64,000 bases of DNA from an uncultured Prevotellaceae bacterium (GTDB lineage Bacteria > Bacteroidota > Bacteroidia > Bacteroidales > Bacteroidaceae). Under the pieces are notes generated by a model, which did not search any database, was not told the DNA's origin, and worked only from the letters and a program-made list of their open reading frames with translations. Of the stretch, positions 35,711 to 44,719 are shown piece after piece. The stretch lies in the NCBI GenBank assembly GCA_947307015.1, contig CAMZHV010000005.1, positions 29,604-93,603 on the forward strand, read 5' to 3'. The position numbers were made by a program, and so were the translations under genes. Numbering within the stretch: the stretch's first letter is position 1; each line of letters opens with the position of its first letter.

Positions 35711-38700
35711 TTACTTCACGAGAACCTTGTTGACCTGACCGTTGGTGCGGATGATATTGATACCGCGACGGAGCTGGCTCTGCTGACGGCCGTCGATGCC
35801 ATAGATGGTGACGTTGCCTGCAGTCTTGGCCTCGAGATCCTGAACTGCATCAGGAGCTGTTGTGCCGTGGTAGAACAGCTGCCAGTTGCTGATGATTGTC
35901 CAGTCGTTGATCAGACCATTATCCTTGCGGATACCGATGGTGGCGTTGCCGTCCTCACCGACCTGGAAGCTTAGCGTATTGGTATAGAGCTCTGCATTGA
36001 AGTAGGCAGCAGCAGCTTCCATGTTGTTGGGAATATAACCCTCTGTGCCTTCAGCCTGAACCTCACCGCCAACGCCTAATGCATCGGTCTGAGCGCCGTC
36101 GAAGATGCTCTTCAGTGCCACAGCGTCAGATACTTCAGAAGTCTTGACATACAGCACGGCATTCAGCTCTTCAGTGCCTTCGGCATGAGCGTAGCCTGCA
36201 CCGGGAGTAGCTTCAGTCTCGTTGGGATTGTAGTCGCCATAGCGATAGAAGCCCTGGAGGGTGACTGTGTAGTAACCGGGCTTAATGCCATTCAGGTTCT
36301 GATAGGTGTTGAACTGCAGGTTGTTGCCCTGATAGTTGAAGTGCTCGTAAGCGAGGAAATCAGCACCATGATAGCTGTCGCTGGTCCAGAACTGGTCGCC
36401 GGAAACACCGTCTTCAGGAACGAGACCGTCGAAGTCAGGATTGAGGATGAGTGCGGTAGCGTCGCTGTTGGCTTCGATATTCACAGCCATAGCAGCTGCC
36501 CAGCTGCCAGCAAGCTTCTGCTCGTCTTCCTTCATAGCAGCGACGGTGGCATAACCGCTGTCGTAGCTGTTGCGAGCGGCTTCAAGTGCATCCTGGAAGC
36601 TTGCATCGGGGCTGAAGCTCTCGAGGAGGCTTTCGAAGTACTCGATGACCTGGCCGACGGACAGGTAAGCAGCAGCGCTCTCCTTGACCTTGGCAATCAC
36701 CTCTTCAATCTCGGCGATAGCTGCGAGGGCATCGTCGGCGTTGTCGATATTGTCGGCGTTGATGGCAAGTTTCTCAGTGACGAGGTTGTTCACGTCAGTG
36801 GCAATAGCCATGAGGTTCTCAGCTTCGGTGTCCTCAACGAGGGTGCTCAGCTCAAGCTGCTTGTCTCTAACCATGTCGGCGAAGACAGCAACGTTCATAC
36901 CGGCATATTTGATACCGAAGTTATCCCAGATGACCCAATCCGTAGATGAATCGGAGTGAATACCGATGGTCAGGTCACCGTCCTCAGCCAGCACGAGTTC
37001 TACATGGTTGGTGTAGTAAGGCTCGTTGGTGTTGGGGTTGATCTCATTGAACCAGTAGTAAGCACCAGTCATACCGTTGGGAATGTAACCTGCGCTACCT
37101 GTAGCATCGTAGTTAGAGTCGCCCATAGAGGGATGCTCTGAGGTCTCGGCAGAGAAGAGCGGCTCGTCGCGCATCTGATCCTCTTCTGTAAAGAGGTTGA
37201 AGAGCTGTACCTTGGAGATACCGCCATAGAGATATGTGTTATCGGTATCGCCACCGTCGTGACGTACGAAGCCCTGGAGGGTGATGTCATAGACGCCAGC
37301 GGGCATGTTGGGAATTGTCTGGCTGAGGTCGAATGTTCTGTGCCAAGCTTCGATATTGTGCGTAGAAGTGCGTAGCTCGGTCAAGGAACCGCTGTTGATA
37401 GTCCAGCCAGTAGGATCGGCAGTCGTACCAGTTCTGAAGTGCGGGTTCACGAGGAGGAAGGTGAGGTCGTCGCCAACCTGAATCTTGCTGGGATCGGAGA
37501 TGAAGTCGCGAACCAATGTGCTGATCATGTTAGCATATTCCTCGTACATTTCGGCGGTGAGCGTACCAGCCTCGAACTCTTCTTTAAGTTGGTCCTCGAG
37601 GAAGTACTCGATTTTACCCTGTAGATCAAGCCACTGGTTGTTAGCAATCAGGTTGTTCAGTGTCTCCTGACCGCTGTCATACACTTCCTTAAACTGTACA
37701 TAAAGTAGCTTGGATGCATTGACAGCTGCGATAGCCTCGCGGATCTTTTCTGTGGCTGCGGTCATGGCATCGGCACTGCCGCCCATGGCTGCTTCGCCTT
37801 CGGAGATAGCGGCGTTAAGAGCCTGACGGGACTCTTCGCTAACATTGATATCGTCGGTAGACTCGATGTTGTTGTACTCGACCTGCTCGTAGAGGGCTTT
37901 AGCATCAGCAATAGCAGAACTCAGGATAGCTTCCTCGGGAGTGCCCTGGAATTTGCCATAATAGGTAATCTTGAAGTTGTCGGCGCTAAGCCAGTTGGCG
38001 TTGGTTTCGTGTGCTTCCAGACCAAAGGTCATGGACTCGCTACCGTCATTGACGAACGTAACGCTGAAGTGTGTGACGCCGAGACGAACAGTACCGACAC
38101 GTACGGTCTCCTTGTACTGACCAGCCTCAATGAAGAGGTTGACACCTACGATGTCAGAGCCGTCGCCGCTGGCGGGATCGTGACAAGCAGAAGCATCGCA
38201 CTCAAGAACATATTTACCCTGAGGCAGACCGTAGACAGTCTGAGCGATGACACCATCGCCGAGAGACTGGGGATGCCAAGCCTCGATGAAGTTGGTGATA
38301 GCCAAACCTGTAGCAGAGTTGGTGTCCGTACGGTTCTGCTGACCGCAATTCTGACCCGTGATGGTGATAGTCCATCCGGGAGGCATTGCACCATTGCCTG
38401 TTGCAATCTCGAAGTCGGGATTGGTGAGGCAGTCCTCGGTGACATCCAGAGGATTGTTTTCGCTTGCAGAAGCCCAAGCAGCCTCGTACTTCTTGCTGTT
38501 GATATCATACTTCAGCTTAGATATGGCAGCTTCAATCTGCTCCTTGGTAGCGTTCTCATTGTTATAGACAGCGGTAGCGGCGCTAGTGTCAACAGTGTAG
38601 CCGAGGGACGTTGTGCTGACGAGTGTCTCATAGAGCTCTACGCGTGAAGCGTAAGCTTCTTTCTTGGTGAGATAGTCATCGCAAGGGATGAATTCCCAGT

Positions 38701-39319
38701 CGATGTTCTCATCCTCTGCGGTGAGATTGAACACTATAACTGTGGGGGCACCTTCTTCGATGGTCATACCATCGCTGACCCAACCAGCATACTGCGTGGT
38801 AGCATTGGGGAAGGTGGGGTCGCCATCAGCAGTTTGAATACGATAATAGGTACCGACTTTGGTGATGTTCCAAATGTAGCCTTTAGTTTGTGAGCCAAGA
38901 TCAATAAAACCAGACTCTTCACTATCGCGGAAGAGGAAAGTGTTGGTGACGGCACGGTCACCATTGGCGCCATTGAAATGGAAAGTGCCGTTGAGTTTCA
39001 GCTTGTAGCCAGATACTGTAGCAGTATTATCGTTGCCCGATAATTCAGCAGAGCCTTCGCTTACAGTGACGATGGCAGCGGGATTGAGTGTGTCGTCCAG
39101 ACCATCGGCTGTCAGACTGAGCTGTGTGCTCCAGGAATTGCCTGCGGTGACGTACTGACCGGCGCCGACATTGCGGATGAAGAAGTTCTTGTCTACGGCG
39201 AACTCACCAGCTGCGGTGGGCTTCGTAGGCTCGACAGGCTCCGTCCACTGTGCGAAGGCACCAGTACTCATGAACATTGCACCAACGAGTGCAATCATAG
39301 AAAGTAACTTGTGTTTCAT
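35711..39319 (-). CDS. Large secreted multi-module protein, paralog A
   Basis: 1,202 residues with a signal peptide (ending near AFAQ). It starts with a beta-trefoil-like region (FFIRNVGAGQYVTAGNSW), then alternates helical FIVAR-like spacers with jelly-roll modules that each contain 'IEAWH...DGVIAQTV.GLPQGKY' patterns. These look like carbohydrate-binding modules. The C-terminus (TIYGIDGRQ ... NKVLVK) is a Prevotella-type tail probably used for type IX secretion or surface anchoring. No catalytic site was recognised. It is a tandem paralog of the next gene and has a strong terminator. Confidence 0.8.
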   Translation of the reverse strand: MKHKLLSMIALVGAMFMSTGAFAQWTEPVEPTKPTAAGEFAVDKNFFIRNVGAGQYVTAGNSWSTQLSLTADGLDDTLNPAAIVTVSEGSAELSGNDNTATVSGYKLKLNGTFHFNGANGDRAVTNTFLFRDSEESGFIDLGSQTKGYIWNITKVGTYYRIQTADGDPTFPNATTQYAGWVSDGMTIEEGAPTVIVFNLTAEDENIDWEFIPCDDYLTKKEAYASRVELYETLVSTTSLGYTVDTSAATAVYNNENATKEQIEAAISKLKYDINSKKYEAAWASASENNPLDVTEDCLTNPDFEIATGNGAMPPGWTITITGQNCGQQNRTDTNSATGLAITNFIEAWHPQSLGDGVIAQTVYGLPQGKYVLECDASACHDPASGDGSDIVGVNLFIEAGQYKETVRVGTVRLGVTHFSVTFVNDGSESMTFGLEAHETNANWLSADNFKITYYGKFQGTPEEAILSSAIADAKALYEQVEYNNIESTDDINVSEESRQALNAAISEGEAAMGGSADAMTAATEKIREAIAAVNASKLLYVQFKEVYDSGQETLNNLIANNQWLDLQGKIEYFLEDQLKEEFEAGTLTAEMYEEYANMISTLVRDFISDPSKIQVGDDLTFLLVNPHFRTGTTADPTGWTINSGSLTELRTSTHNIEAWHRTFDLSQTIPNMPAGVYDITLQGFVRHDGGDTDNTYLYGGISKVQLFNLFTEEDQMRDEPLFSAETSEHPSMGDSNYDATGSAGYIPNGMTGAYYWFNEINPNTNEPYYTNHVELVLAEDGDLTIGIHSDSSTDWVIWDNFGIKYAGMNVAVFADMVRDKQLELSTLVEDTEAENLMAIATDVNNLVTEKLAINADNIDNADDALAAIAEIEEVIAKVKESAAAYLSVGQVIEYFESLLESFSPDASFQDALEAARNSYDSGYATVAAMKEDEQKLAGSWAAAMAVNIEANSDATALILNPDFDGLVPEDGVSGDQFWTSDSYHGADFLAYEHFNYQGNNLQFNTYQNLNGIKPGYYTVTLQGFYRYGDYNPNETEATPGAGYAHAEGTEELNAVLYVKTSEVSDAVALKSIFDGAQTDALGVGGEVQAEGTEGYIPNNMEAAAAYFNAELYTNTLSFQVGEDGNATIGIRKDNGLINDWTIISNWQLFYHGTTAPDAVQDLEAKTAGNVTIYGIDGRQQSQLRRGINIIRTNGQVNKVLVK

Positions 39320-39426
39320 AAAACAGTTAATAAAATGTTAGTTAATAAAATGTTATGGATAAACAAAGTTCTTTTTTTGGTGGTGCGCAGACACGATAAT
39401 GCGCTTATTTATGCCTAAATGCGTGA

Positions 39427-39434
39427 CAAAATTA
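39427..39434 (-). promoter_or_regulatory. -7 promoter box (TAATTTTG) for paralog A
   Basis: TAnnTTTG match about 108 bases upstream of the start; two copies of GTTAATAAAATGTTA lie between box and gene (about 39327-39357). Confidence 0.5.
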
Positions 39435-39504
39435 CACTTAATATACGTCCTTTCCTTATTTCTCGCGTTAAAAGTGTTATCCTTTAATGATTATTAACTA
39501 AAAA

Positions 39505-39528
39505 TGCCTCGGCTGAGCGGCCGAGGCA
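39505..39528 (-). terminator. Intrinsic terminator after paralog B
   Basis: Perfect 9-bp stem TGCCTCGGC/GCCGAGGCA with a 6-base loop, followed on the minus strand by TTTTTAG. Confidence 0.8.
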
Positions 39529-39589
39529 CTTTGCTATAATATATAAAGGTGTAATTCCTGTATCTGTATCGCAACAGATTGCGGGAATC

Positions 39590-42500
39590 TTACTTCACGA
39601 GGATCTTGCTGACCTGACCGTTGGAACGGACGATGTTGACGCCGCGACGGAGCTGGCTGCTCTGGCGACCGTCGATGCCATAAATGGTGGCATTGTCCAT
39701 TGTCCATTGTCCATTGTCAATTGACTCAATGGCATCGGGAGCGGTCTTGCCGAGGTAGTAGAGCTTGAAGTTGTCAACAGCGAACCAGTTGCACTCGGTT
39801 GACTGTGCCATGACACCAATGGTGGTCAGGCCAGAGCCGTCGGCTGCGAAATCGACGGTGAAGGTCTTCGGAGTGGCGTTGGGCTGGCAGATGCTGGTGT
39901 TGTTGTTGGCTCCGGCACCAGCGGCAAAGAGATATACGCCGTCGAGGGTGTCCTCGTTGCCCTGATTGGTGGCATAACCGTCAGCGGTTAAGCGGTAGAA
40001 GCCTTCGGGAAGAGCGGCAGCGATGGTCTGGTAGACGCGGCCGTCGGAGAGGGCAGCGTTACCGCTGTTCCATGCCTCAAGGAACTGCGACACGGCGATA
40101 CCTTCCTCATCGTTGCTGTAGGTATTGTTGTCCTGATAGCCCTGGTTTCCACCCATCTTGCCGTCAGCAACCCAATGGGGAGGTGTGACACCGCGGTTCA
40201 CGGTGGCGGAGAAGTCGGCATTGAGGATGACGGGCGTCAGCTCGACGGGGTTGTCGGCAGTAGCATCAGCCATCTCCGTTGCACTTGTGACGTATTTCAC
40301 CCACGCCCCAGGCAGCGCATCGATCCAACCCTGGAGCTGGGCGTTGCTCTGGATGGCTTCGCTGCTGATGGCATCGTTGATGTCGTTAAGCAGCTGTTCG
40401 ATGGTGTTGTCGGTGGGTGATATCTCAAGTTTGGTGATCTGTCCTTCGTACTCTGCTACGAGCGCCATCACTTCGTCGATGAGCGGCTGTGTCTTAGCGA
40501 GTTCCTCAAGGGCGGCCTGCATCACCTGGATAGCAGCGGTCTGCGTCTCGAAGCTGGCGCCGATAGCGGCATTACCGGCAGCGATGGCGTTGTTTTTGAT
40601 GGTGACGTTCCCGGGGATGCTGAGGTCTTCGGCAGCGGTGAGCTGGTCGATGAGCGACTGGATGTCTGTGTCGAGGTTAGCGATACCGTTGTAGTAGAGC
40701 TCGAAGTCATACCAGATAGTCCAGTGGTCAGCCAAAAGGAGGTCGGTGCCAGCGATACCGGCGCGCAGTGTGCCGCCGTCTTCGAGGACGTTGCCCGTAG
40801 CGCTGACTTCGCATTGCTTAGCGAGGGCGGCGTACTTGCTGTCGGAGAAGATCATGTAGGCTGAGTGCTGGTTGTTGGGCAGGTAGTTGCCGTCGCCGCA
40901 GTCGTAGGGAGCGTCGAGACTCTCGAGAAGTGGATCGGCGATGGCTGCTACATTGAGGAGCTTGGTGTGGTTGACACCGGCGAAGAGATAAGCGTATTCT
41001 GCGTCAGCATCGTAACCTCCATCGTTGTAGTTCGGATAGTTGGCATCGTTGGCCTCGACGCGGTAGAAGGCGTGGGTCTTGATGGTGTAGCTGCCCTTGG
41101 GCAGGTCGGTGAAGTCACGGAAAATGTTGAACGGACGTGCATCCCAGACCTCAGCAGTGCTGTAGTTGGTCTTGAAATTGCCTGTGCTTGTGCCATTCAT
41201 CCATACGGGATTCTCAGCCGGATAACCGTTGGCGAAGGCCGTCTGGGTGGTGCCGTAAGCGAAGGCCATATCGTCGAAGAGGGCTGTGATGGCGATGGGC
41301 GTTTCGAGGGTACCGCCAGCGGCGACAGCTGCGTTGAAGAGCTCCTGCGTCTTCTGCTTGACCTGTCCGGCGTAGGCTGCGATGGCGTTCTCAATCTCGG
41401 AAGCGCTGATCTCGCCATTCTCGTAGGCTGAGCTGTACTGCTCATAAAGGCCTTCGACGAAAGTCTGAAGCTCGCCCGTGTATTTCTCCTGGTCGCTGTT
41501 GAGCTGATCCACGAAAGTCTTGAGCTCCTTGTAGGCGGCTTCGCTCTCCACGACAGCCTTGCGAGCAGCTTCGACAGCCTCGTAAGCGGCCAGATATTCA
41601 GCTTCCTTAGTCTTGTCGGAGGGAACGTCGATGAGGCCCTTCGCGGTGGAGAGAGCATCGTTGAGGGCGCTCGTGAGGGCGCTCTCAGCCTTCACCTCGT
41701 CGGCATAGCCAGACAGGTTGGCATAGAGCGCGTTGAGGGCTGTCCAGAGGGGTGCATCCTTGCACTCGCCGATGGCGAAGAGCTGGAAGTTATCCATACC
41801 CATCCAGTTGCAGTTGGTGTTCTCGGCCATCAGACCGATGGTCATCGTGGTGTTGCCATCGTAGTCGAAGTCGAAGGTGAAATGCTCGGGAATACCGTTT
41901 CCCGTGGATATGGGCTCCTGGGAGTGGAGGGTGTAACTGCCGTTGTTGTAGAAGAGGTAGATACCTGTCTGTTCGATGCTGGGATCGCTCTGCCAAACGG
42001 CAAGTGCATCGCACTCAATGCGATAGCGGCCTTCGGGCAGACCCGTGACGGTCTGACAGATAACGCCGTCGCTGAGAGCAGCACCTTTGCGCCATGCCTC
42101 GATGAAGTTCTTGATGACGAAGTCGTCATAACCTTCGGCGGGGTTGCCGTTGCCGTCGTTGGGATAGCCCGTGGCCTGCACTTGCAGGTTCTGACCCATA
42201 CCCTCGGTGATGTTCCAAGGCTTCTGGCCGTTCTCGAAAGCGGGATTCTCGATGGTGACAGAGGTGATGTCAATGGGGTTGGTCTCGCTGGACTCAGCGA
42301 TCTTGGCCAGCACAACGGCACGCGTGATGGCAGCCTTCAGTGCCGTAGTGGCAGCTTCGAGCTCCTCGATAGTGGCGTTGGCGTTGTTGTAGACAGCTGT
42401 GTAGTCGGCATAGTCTACGCCATTTTCTACAGCGGAGAGGTAAGCGTCATAGAGCGCCTTGCGGGCGGTGAAGATGGCGACCTGTGCGGCGTAACCCTCA

Positions 42501-43135
42501 CTGTATGCAGCGGGCTTCACGAAGCGCCACTCGTTGTTTGCGTCCGTCTCGGCAGCGTCAAACTTCACGGGTGAACCAGCCTCGACACCAGCTGCATATT
42601 CGTCGGCTGCGTTGGGGAAGTTGGGATCTTCGGCGATAACTTGAATGTGATAGTCGCCGTTGGAGAGCTTCGTCAGATTCCACACGAAGCCCTTGTTCTG
42701 GTTATTGAGGTCAACAAAACCATTGGAGCCGTTGCGCCAGAGATAGAGGTAGTCGGTGGAGCAGTCGGCGAAGCTATAGCCACCGCTGCGACCGTTGCCG
42801 CCGTAGAAGGTGTACTTCTCCTTGAGGCGCATGGTCCATCCGTCGCCTGCGGCGGTGTTGGCTGTGCCCTTGTTGCCGGTGACGGAGGCATCAGCGGTGA
42901 TAGATTCGGTGAGGATGAGGACATAAGCCTTTCCGTCTGTGGTAAGGCTAATTTCCGTAGCCCAGCTGTTGGCACCATGTACGAACTGTCCGGTGCCTAC
43001 ATTCAGGAGGTAGAACTCTCCATTCTCCTCGGGATCTGAGCCTTCGAGCTGTGGAGCCGCGGGAGCTGTCCACTGTGCCATGGCCGTAAGCGTCATTGCA
43101 GCTACGGCCACGAAAGAAAGAAAACGCTTTCTCAT
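39590..43135 (-). CDS. Large secreted multi-module protein, paralog B
   Basis: 1,181 residues, same plan as its neighbour: signal peptide (AMAQ), trefoil-like start (EFYLLNVGTGQFVHGANSW), then alternating jelly-roll and helical spacer modules with 'FIEAWRKGAALSDGVICQTV' type strands, and a C-terminus ending SKILVK. A notable difference from paralog A is the linker before the tail: the DNA 39691-39722 is the ATTGTCCATT repeat, read here as DNGQWTMDN. Function unknown; surface glycan binding is the working inference. Confidence 0.8.
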   Translation of the reverse strand: MRKRFLSFVAVAAMTLTAMAQWTAPAAPQLEGSDPEENGEFYLLNVGTGQFVHGANSWATEISLTTDGKAYVLILTESITADASVTGNKGTANTAAGDGWTMRLKEKYTFYGGNGRSGGYSFADCSTDYLYLWRNGSNGFVDLNNQNKGFVWNLTKLSNGDYHIQVIAEDPNFPNAADEYAAGVEAGSPVKFDAAETDANNEWRFVKPAAYSEGYAAQVAIFTARKALYDAYLSAVENGVDYADYTAVYNNANATIEELEAATTALKAAITRAVVLAKIAESSETNPIDITSVTIENPAFENGQKPWNITEGMGQNLQVQATGYPNDGNGNPAEGYDDFVIKNFIEAWRKGAALSDGVICQTVTGLPEGRYRIECDALAVWQSDPSIEQTGIYLFYNNGSYTLHSQEPISTGNGIPEHFTFDFDYDGNTTMTIGLMAENTNCNWMGMDNFQLFAIGECKDAPLWTALNALYANLSGYADEVKAESALTSALNDALSTAKGLIDVPSDKTKEAEYLAAYEAVEAARKAVVESEAAYKELKTFVDQLNSDQEKYTGELQTFVEGLYEQYSSAYENGEISASEIENAIAAYAGQVKQKTQELFNAAVAAGGTLETPIAITALFDDMAFAYGTTQTAFANGYPAENPVWMNGTSTGNFKTNYSTAEVWDARPFNIFRDFTDLPKGSYTIKTHAFYRVEANDANYPNYNDGGYDADAEYAYLFAGVNHTKLLNVAAIADPLLESLDAPYDCGDGNYLPNNQHSAYMIFSDSKYAALAKQCEVSATGNVLEDGGTLRAGIAGTDLLLADHWTIWYDFELYYNGIANLDTDIQSLIDQLTAAEDLSIPGNVTIKNNAIAAGNAAIGASFETQTAAIQVMQAALEELAKTQPLIDEVMALVAEYEGQITKLEISPTDNTIEQLLNDINDAISSEAIQSNAQLQGWIDALPGAWVKYVTSATEMADATADNPVELTPVILNADFSATVNRGVTPPHWVADGKMGGNQGYQDNNTYSNDEEGIAVSQFLEAWNSGNAALSDGRVYQTIAAALPEGFYRLTADGYATNQGNEDTLDGVYLFAAGAGANNNTSICQPNATPKTFTVDFAADGSGLTTIGVMAQSTECNWFAVDNFKLYYLGKTAPDAIESIDNGQWTMDNATIYGIDGRQSSQLRRGVNIVRSNGQVSKILVK
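39691..39722. repeat. ATTGTCCATT array inside a coding sequence
   Basis: About three copies of the 7-base unit TCCATTG lie in frame in paralog B, encoding IDNGQWTMDN on the minus strand. The same word array is intergenic at 59362-59407 and 60118-60198. Confidence 0.95.
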
Positions 43136-43230
43136 TGTGTAGGTGATTGTAGTTAGTAAAAAATGTGTGTTGATTATAAAATGGAGTTTTTTGCGTGTGC
43201 GCGTACCTCTTAGTATTTCTTTTTGGGCTG

Positions 43231-43238
43231 CAAAGGTA
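43231..43238 (-). promoter_or_regulatory. -7 promoter box (TACCTTTG) for paralog B
   Basis: Perfect TAnnTTTG match about 96 bases upstream of the start codon. Confidence 0.6.
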
Positions 43239-43311
43239 GTTGTTTTTATGCAAGATTACAAAAAATGAAGGAAAAAAGTGGGTGAAGAGTAGGATTTTCG
43301 CTGAAAATGTG

Positions 43312-43319
43312 TACCTTTG
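43312..43319 (+). promoter_or_regulatory. -7 promoter box (TACCTTTG) for the HAD phosphatase
   Basis: Perfect TAnnTTTG match, 29 bases before the ATG at 43349. It lies inside the longer frame that opens at 43307, which rejects that start. Confidence 0.75.
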
Positions 43320-43348
43320 CAGCGCAAAACCGAAAAAGAGAAACGACT

Positions 43349-43780
43349 ATGCTCATAGCAGTTGACTTCGACGGAACCATTGTCCGTCACCGCTATCCCG
43401 AAATCGGCGAGGAGATTCCCTTTGCCATTGATACATTGAAGATGTTGGTCGAGGAGCGCCATCGGCTCGTGTTGTGGACGGTACGCGAGGGCCAGTTGCT
43501 TGACGATGCCGTGGAGTGGTGTCGCCAGCGCGGCCTTGAATTTTATGCCATCAACCGCGACTTTCCCGAGGAAGATATCACGCTGAATGAGCATTTCACG
43601 CGTAAGCTGAAGGTTGACCTGTGGATAGACGACCGCAATGTCGGCGGTCTGCCCGATTGGGGCATGATCTACCACATGATCCACGACAACAAAACTTACG
43701 AGGAGGTGATGACAGAGACACTCCTCGGCGCCCAGCCCGAGAAGAAGCGCAACTTCTGGCAGCGCATGACGGGGCGTTGA
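43349..43780 (+). CDS. Small HAD-superfamily hydrolase (BT0820-like)
   Basis: 143 residues from ATG 43349. The N-terminal motif VDFDGTIV carries the nucleophile and acid aspartates; a Thr in LWTVREG and the acidic DLWIDDRN complete the active site of a cap-less HAD phosphatase. Members of this small Bacteroides group have been solved structurally but their substrate is not firmly known. It is cytoplasmic and convergent with rnpB. Confidence 0.88.
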   Translation: MLIAVDFDGTIVRHRYPEIGEEIPFAIDTLKMLVEERHRLVLWTVREGQLLDDAVEWCRQRGLEFYAINRDFPEEDITLNEHFTRKLKVDLWIDDRNVGGLPDWGMIYHMIHDNKTYEEVMTETLLGAQPEKKRNFWQRMTGR

Positions 43781-43806
43781 AGAACATCCGAAACTTAATA
43801 GAAAAC

Positions 43807-44262
43807 GGAAGCAGTGGGACTGTAAGCCGGGTTCTGTTCCTCTTTGTTGACCGTTAGGTGCGACGAAAGAGGTGTCTGCCATTTATCTACGGCGCGGCTC
43901 TCACCGCGTCTCTATCGTTCTACCCTCCGGCTTGGACGGGTCGCCCTCTCTCACCCTTACGGCTGCAATGTATGCCGCAGTTGGTGCTGCGCCGGTATAC
44001 GCGAACTTTCAACCTCCGGTGTACACAGCACGCCTGTCGCCAGGCGCCTGGTGAGCTCTTACCTCACCTTCTCACCCTTACCGGCCGATGACCTGAGCAA
44101 ATGAAAAAAGAAGAGTCGCCGGTCGGCGGTTATTTTCTTCTGCACATACAAACCCTCGCGGGTTTCTATCCGTTAGGTAGCGGAGTGCCCTGTGTTGCCC
44201 GGACTTTCCTCTTGCATCGCCTTCGAAAAGGTGTGCCAGCGGCAGACTGTCCCACTGCTTCC
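43807..44262 (-). ncRNA. rnpB: RNase P RNA (class A)
   Basis: On the minus strand the RNA begins GGAAGCAGTGGGAC and ends GTCCCACTGCTTCC, which form a perfect 14-bp P1 helix. Conserved core elements are present: GAGGAAAGTCCGGGC near the 5' end, a GGTAAGGGTGAGAAGGTG region and ACAGAACCCGGCTTACAG at the 3' end. Length is about 456 nt. It cleaves the 5' leader of pre-tRNAs. A TACCTTTG box precedes it by seven bases, which fixes the 5' end. Open frames here on both strands are chance. Confidence 0.97.
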
Positions 44263-44268
44263 GAGGCG

Positions 44269-44276
44269 CAAAGGTA
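44269..44276 (-). promoter_or_regulatory. -7 promoter box (TACCTTTG) for rnpB
   Basis: Perfect TAnnTTTG box just upstream of the RNA's 5' end. Because the RNA's end is fixed by helix P1, this gives a good estimate (about 7 bases) of box-to-start spacing in this genome. Confidence 0.85.
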
Positions 44277-44719
44277 CGGTTAAGTGAGTGAATAAGCAAA
44301 CAAAATCGAGATTTTCTCGTTTTTTGCTTGCTTTTTCCGACCGTGAGTACCTTCGAACGCAGTTCAATGGTAGGAAGAAAGTAGAGCGTTTAAAGTTTAG
44401 TGTTTAGCGTTTAAAGTTTAAAGTTTTTGCGTGCTGTTTACTTTTTTTAGCAGATTTGACGTGTTGACAGGCTCAAAAAGCGCGCTTGAGAAAAGAAATG
44501 CAAAAAAGTCAGCCGCCGCGATTAAGCGCTGTTAAGCATGGCAGAAAGCATGTTAAAAGAAAGGAAAAAACGAGGACATTTTGACAGCGCAATAAACTTT
44601 TGCACTACTTTTGTGTCGGATTTCATGAAAACAAGCAAATTGTGCATCGAAAATTCAATTCGTCAAATAGTAAATTGCTAAATTGTAAATTGTAAATCGT
44701 TAAATAGTAAATGATCATT
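44277..44719. other. Gap between rnpB and the HtrA gene
   Basis: No gene is seen. It contains an array of GTTTAAAGTTTA-type words at about 44388-44427, an A+T-rich stretch of TAAATTGTAAAT-type words at about 44664-44712 and the HtrA promoter box at 44606-44613. Confidence 0.7.
44606..44613 (+). promoter_or_regulatory. -7 promoter box (TACTTTTG) for htrA
   Basis: TAnnTTTG match about 97 bases before the start codon; the leader includes an array of short A+T-rich repeats. Confidence 0.6.

Noticed and set aside
43256..44299. Several open frames on both strands between 43600 and 44300
   Set aside because: They lie in rnpB, which is identified by its paired ends and conserved core; no frame resembles a protein family.
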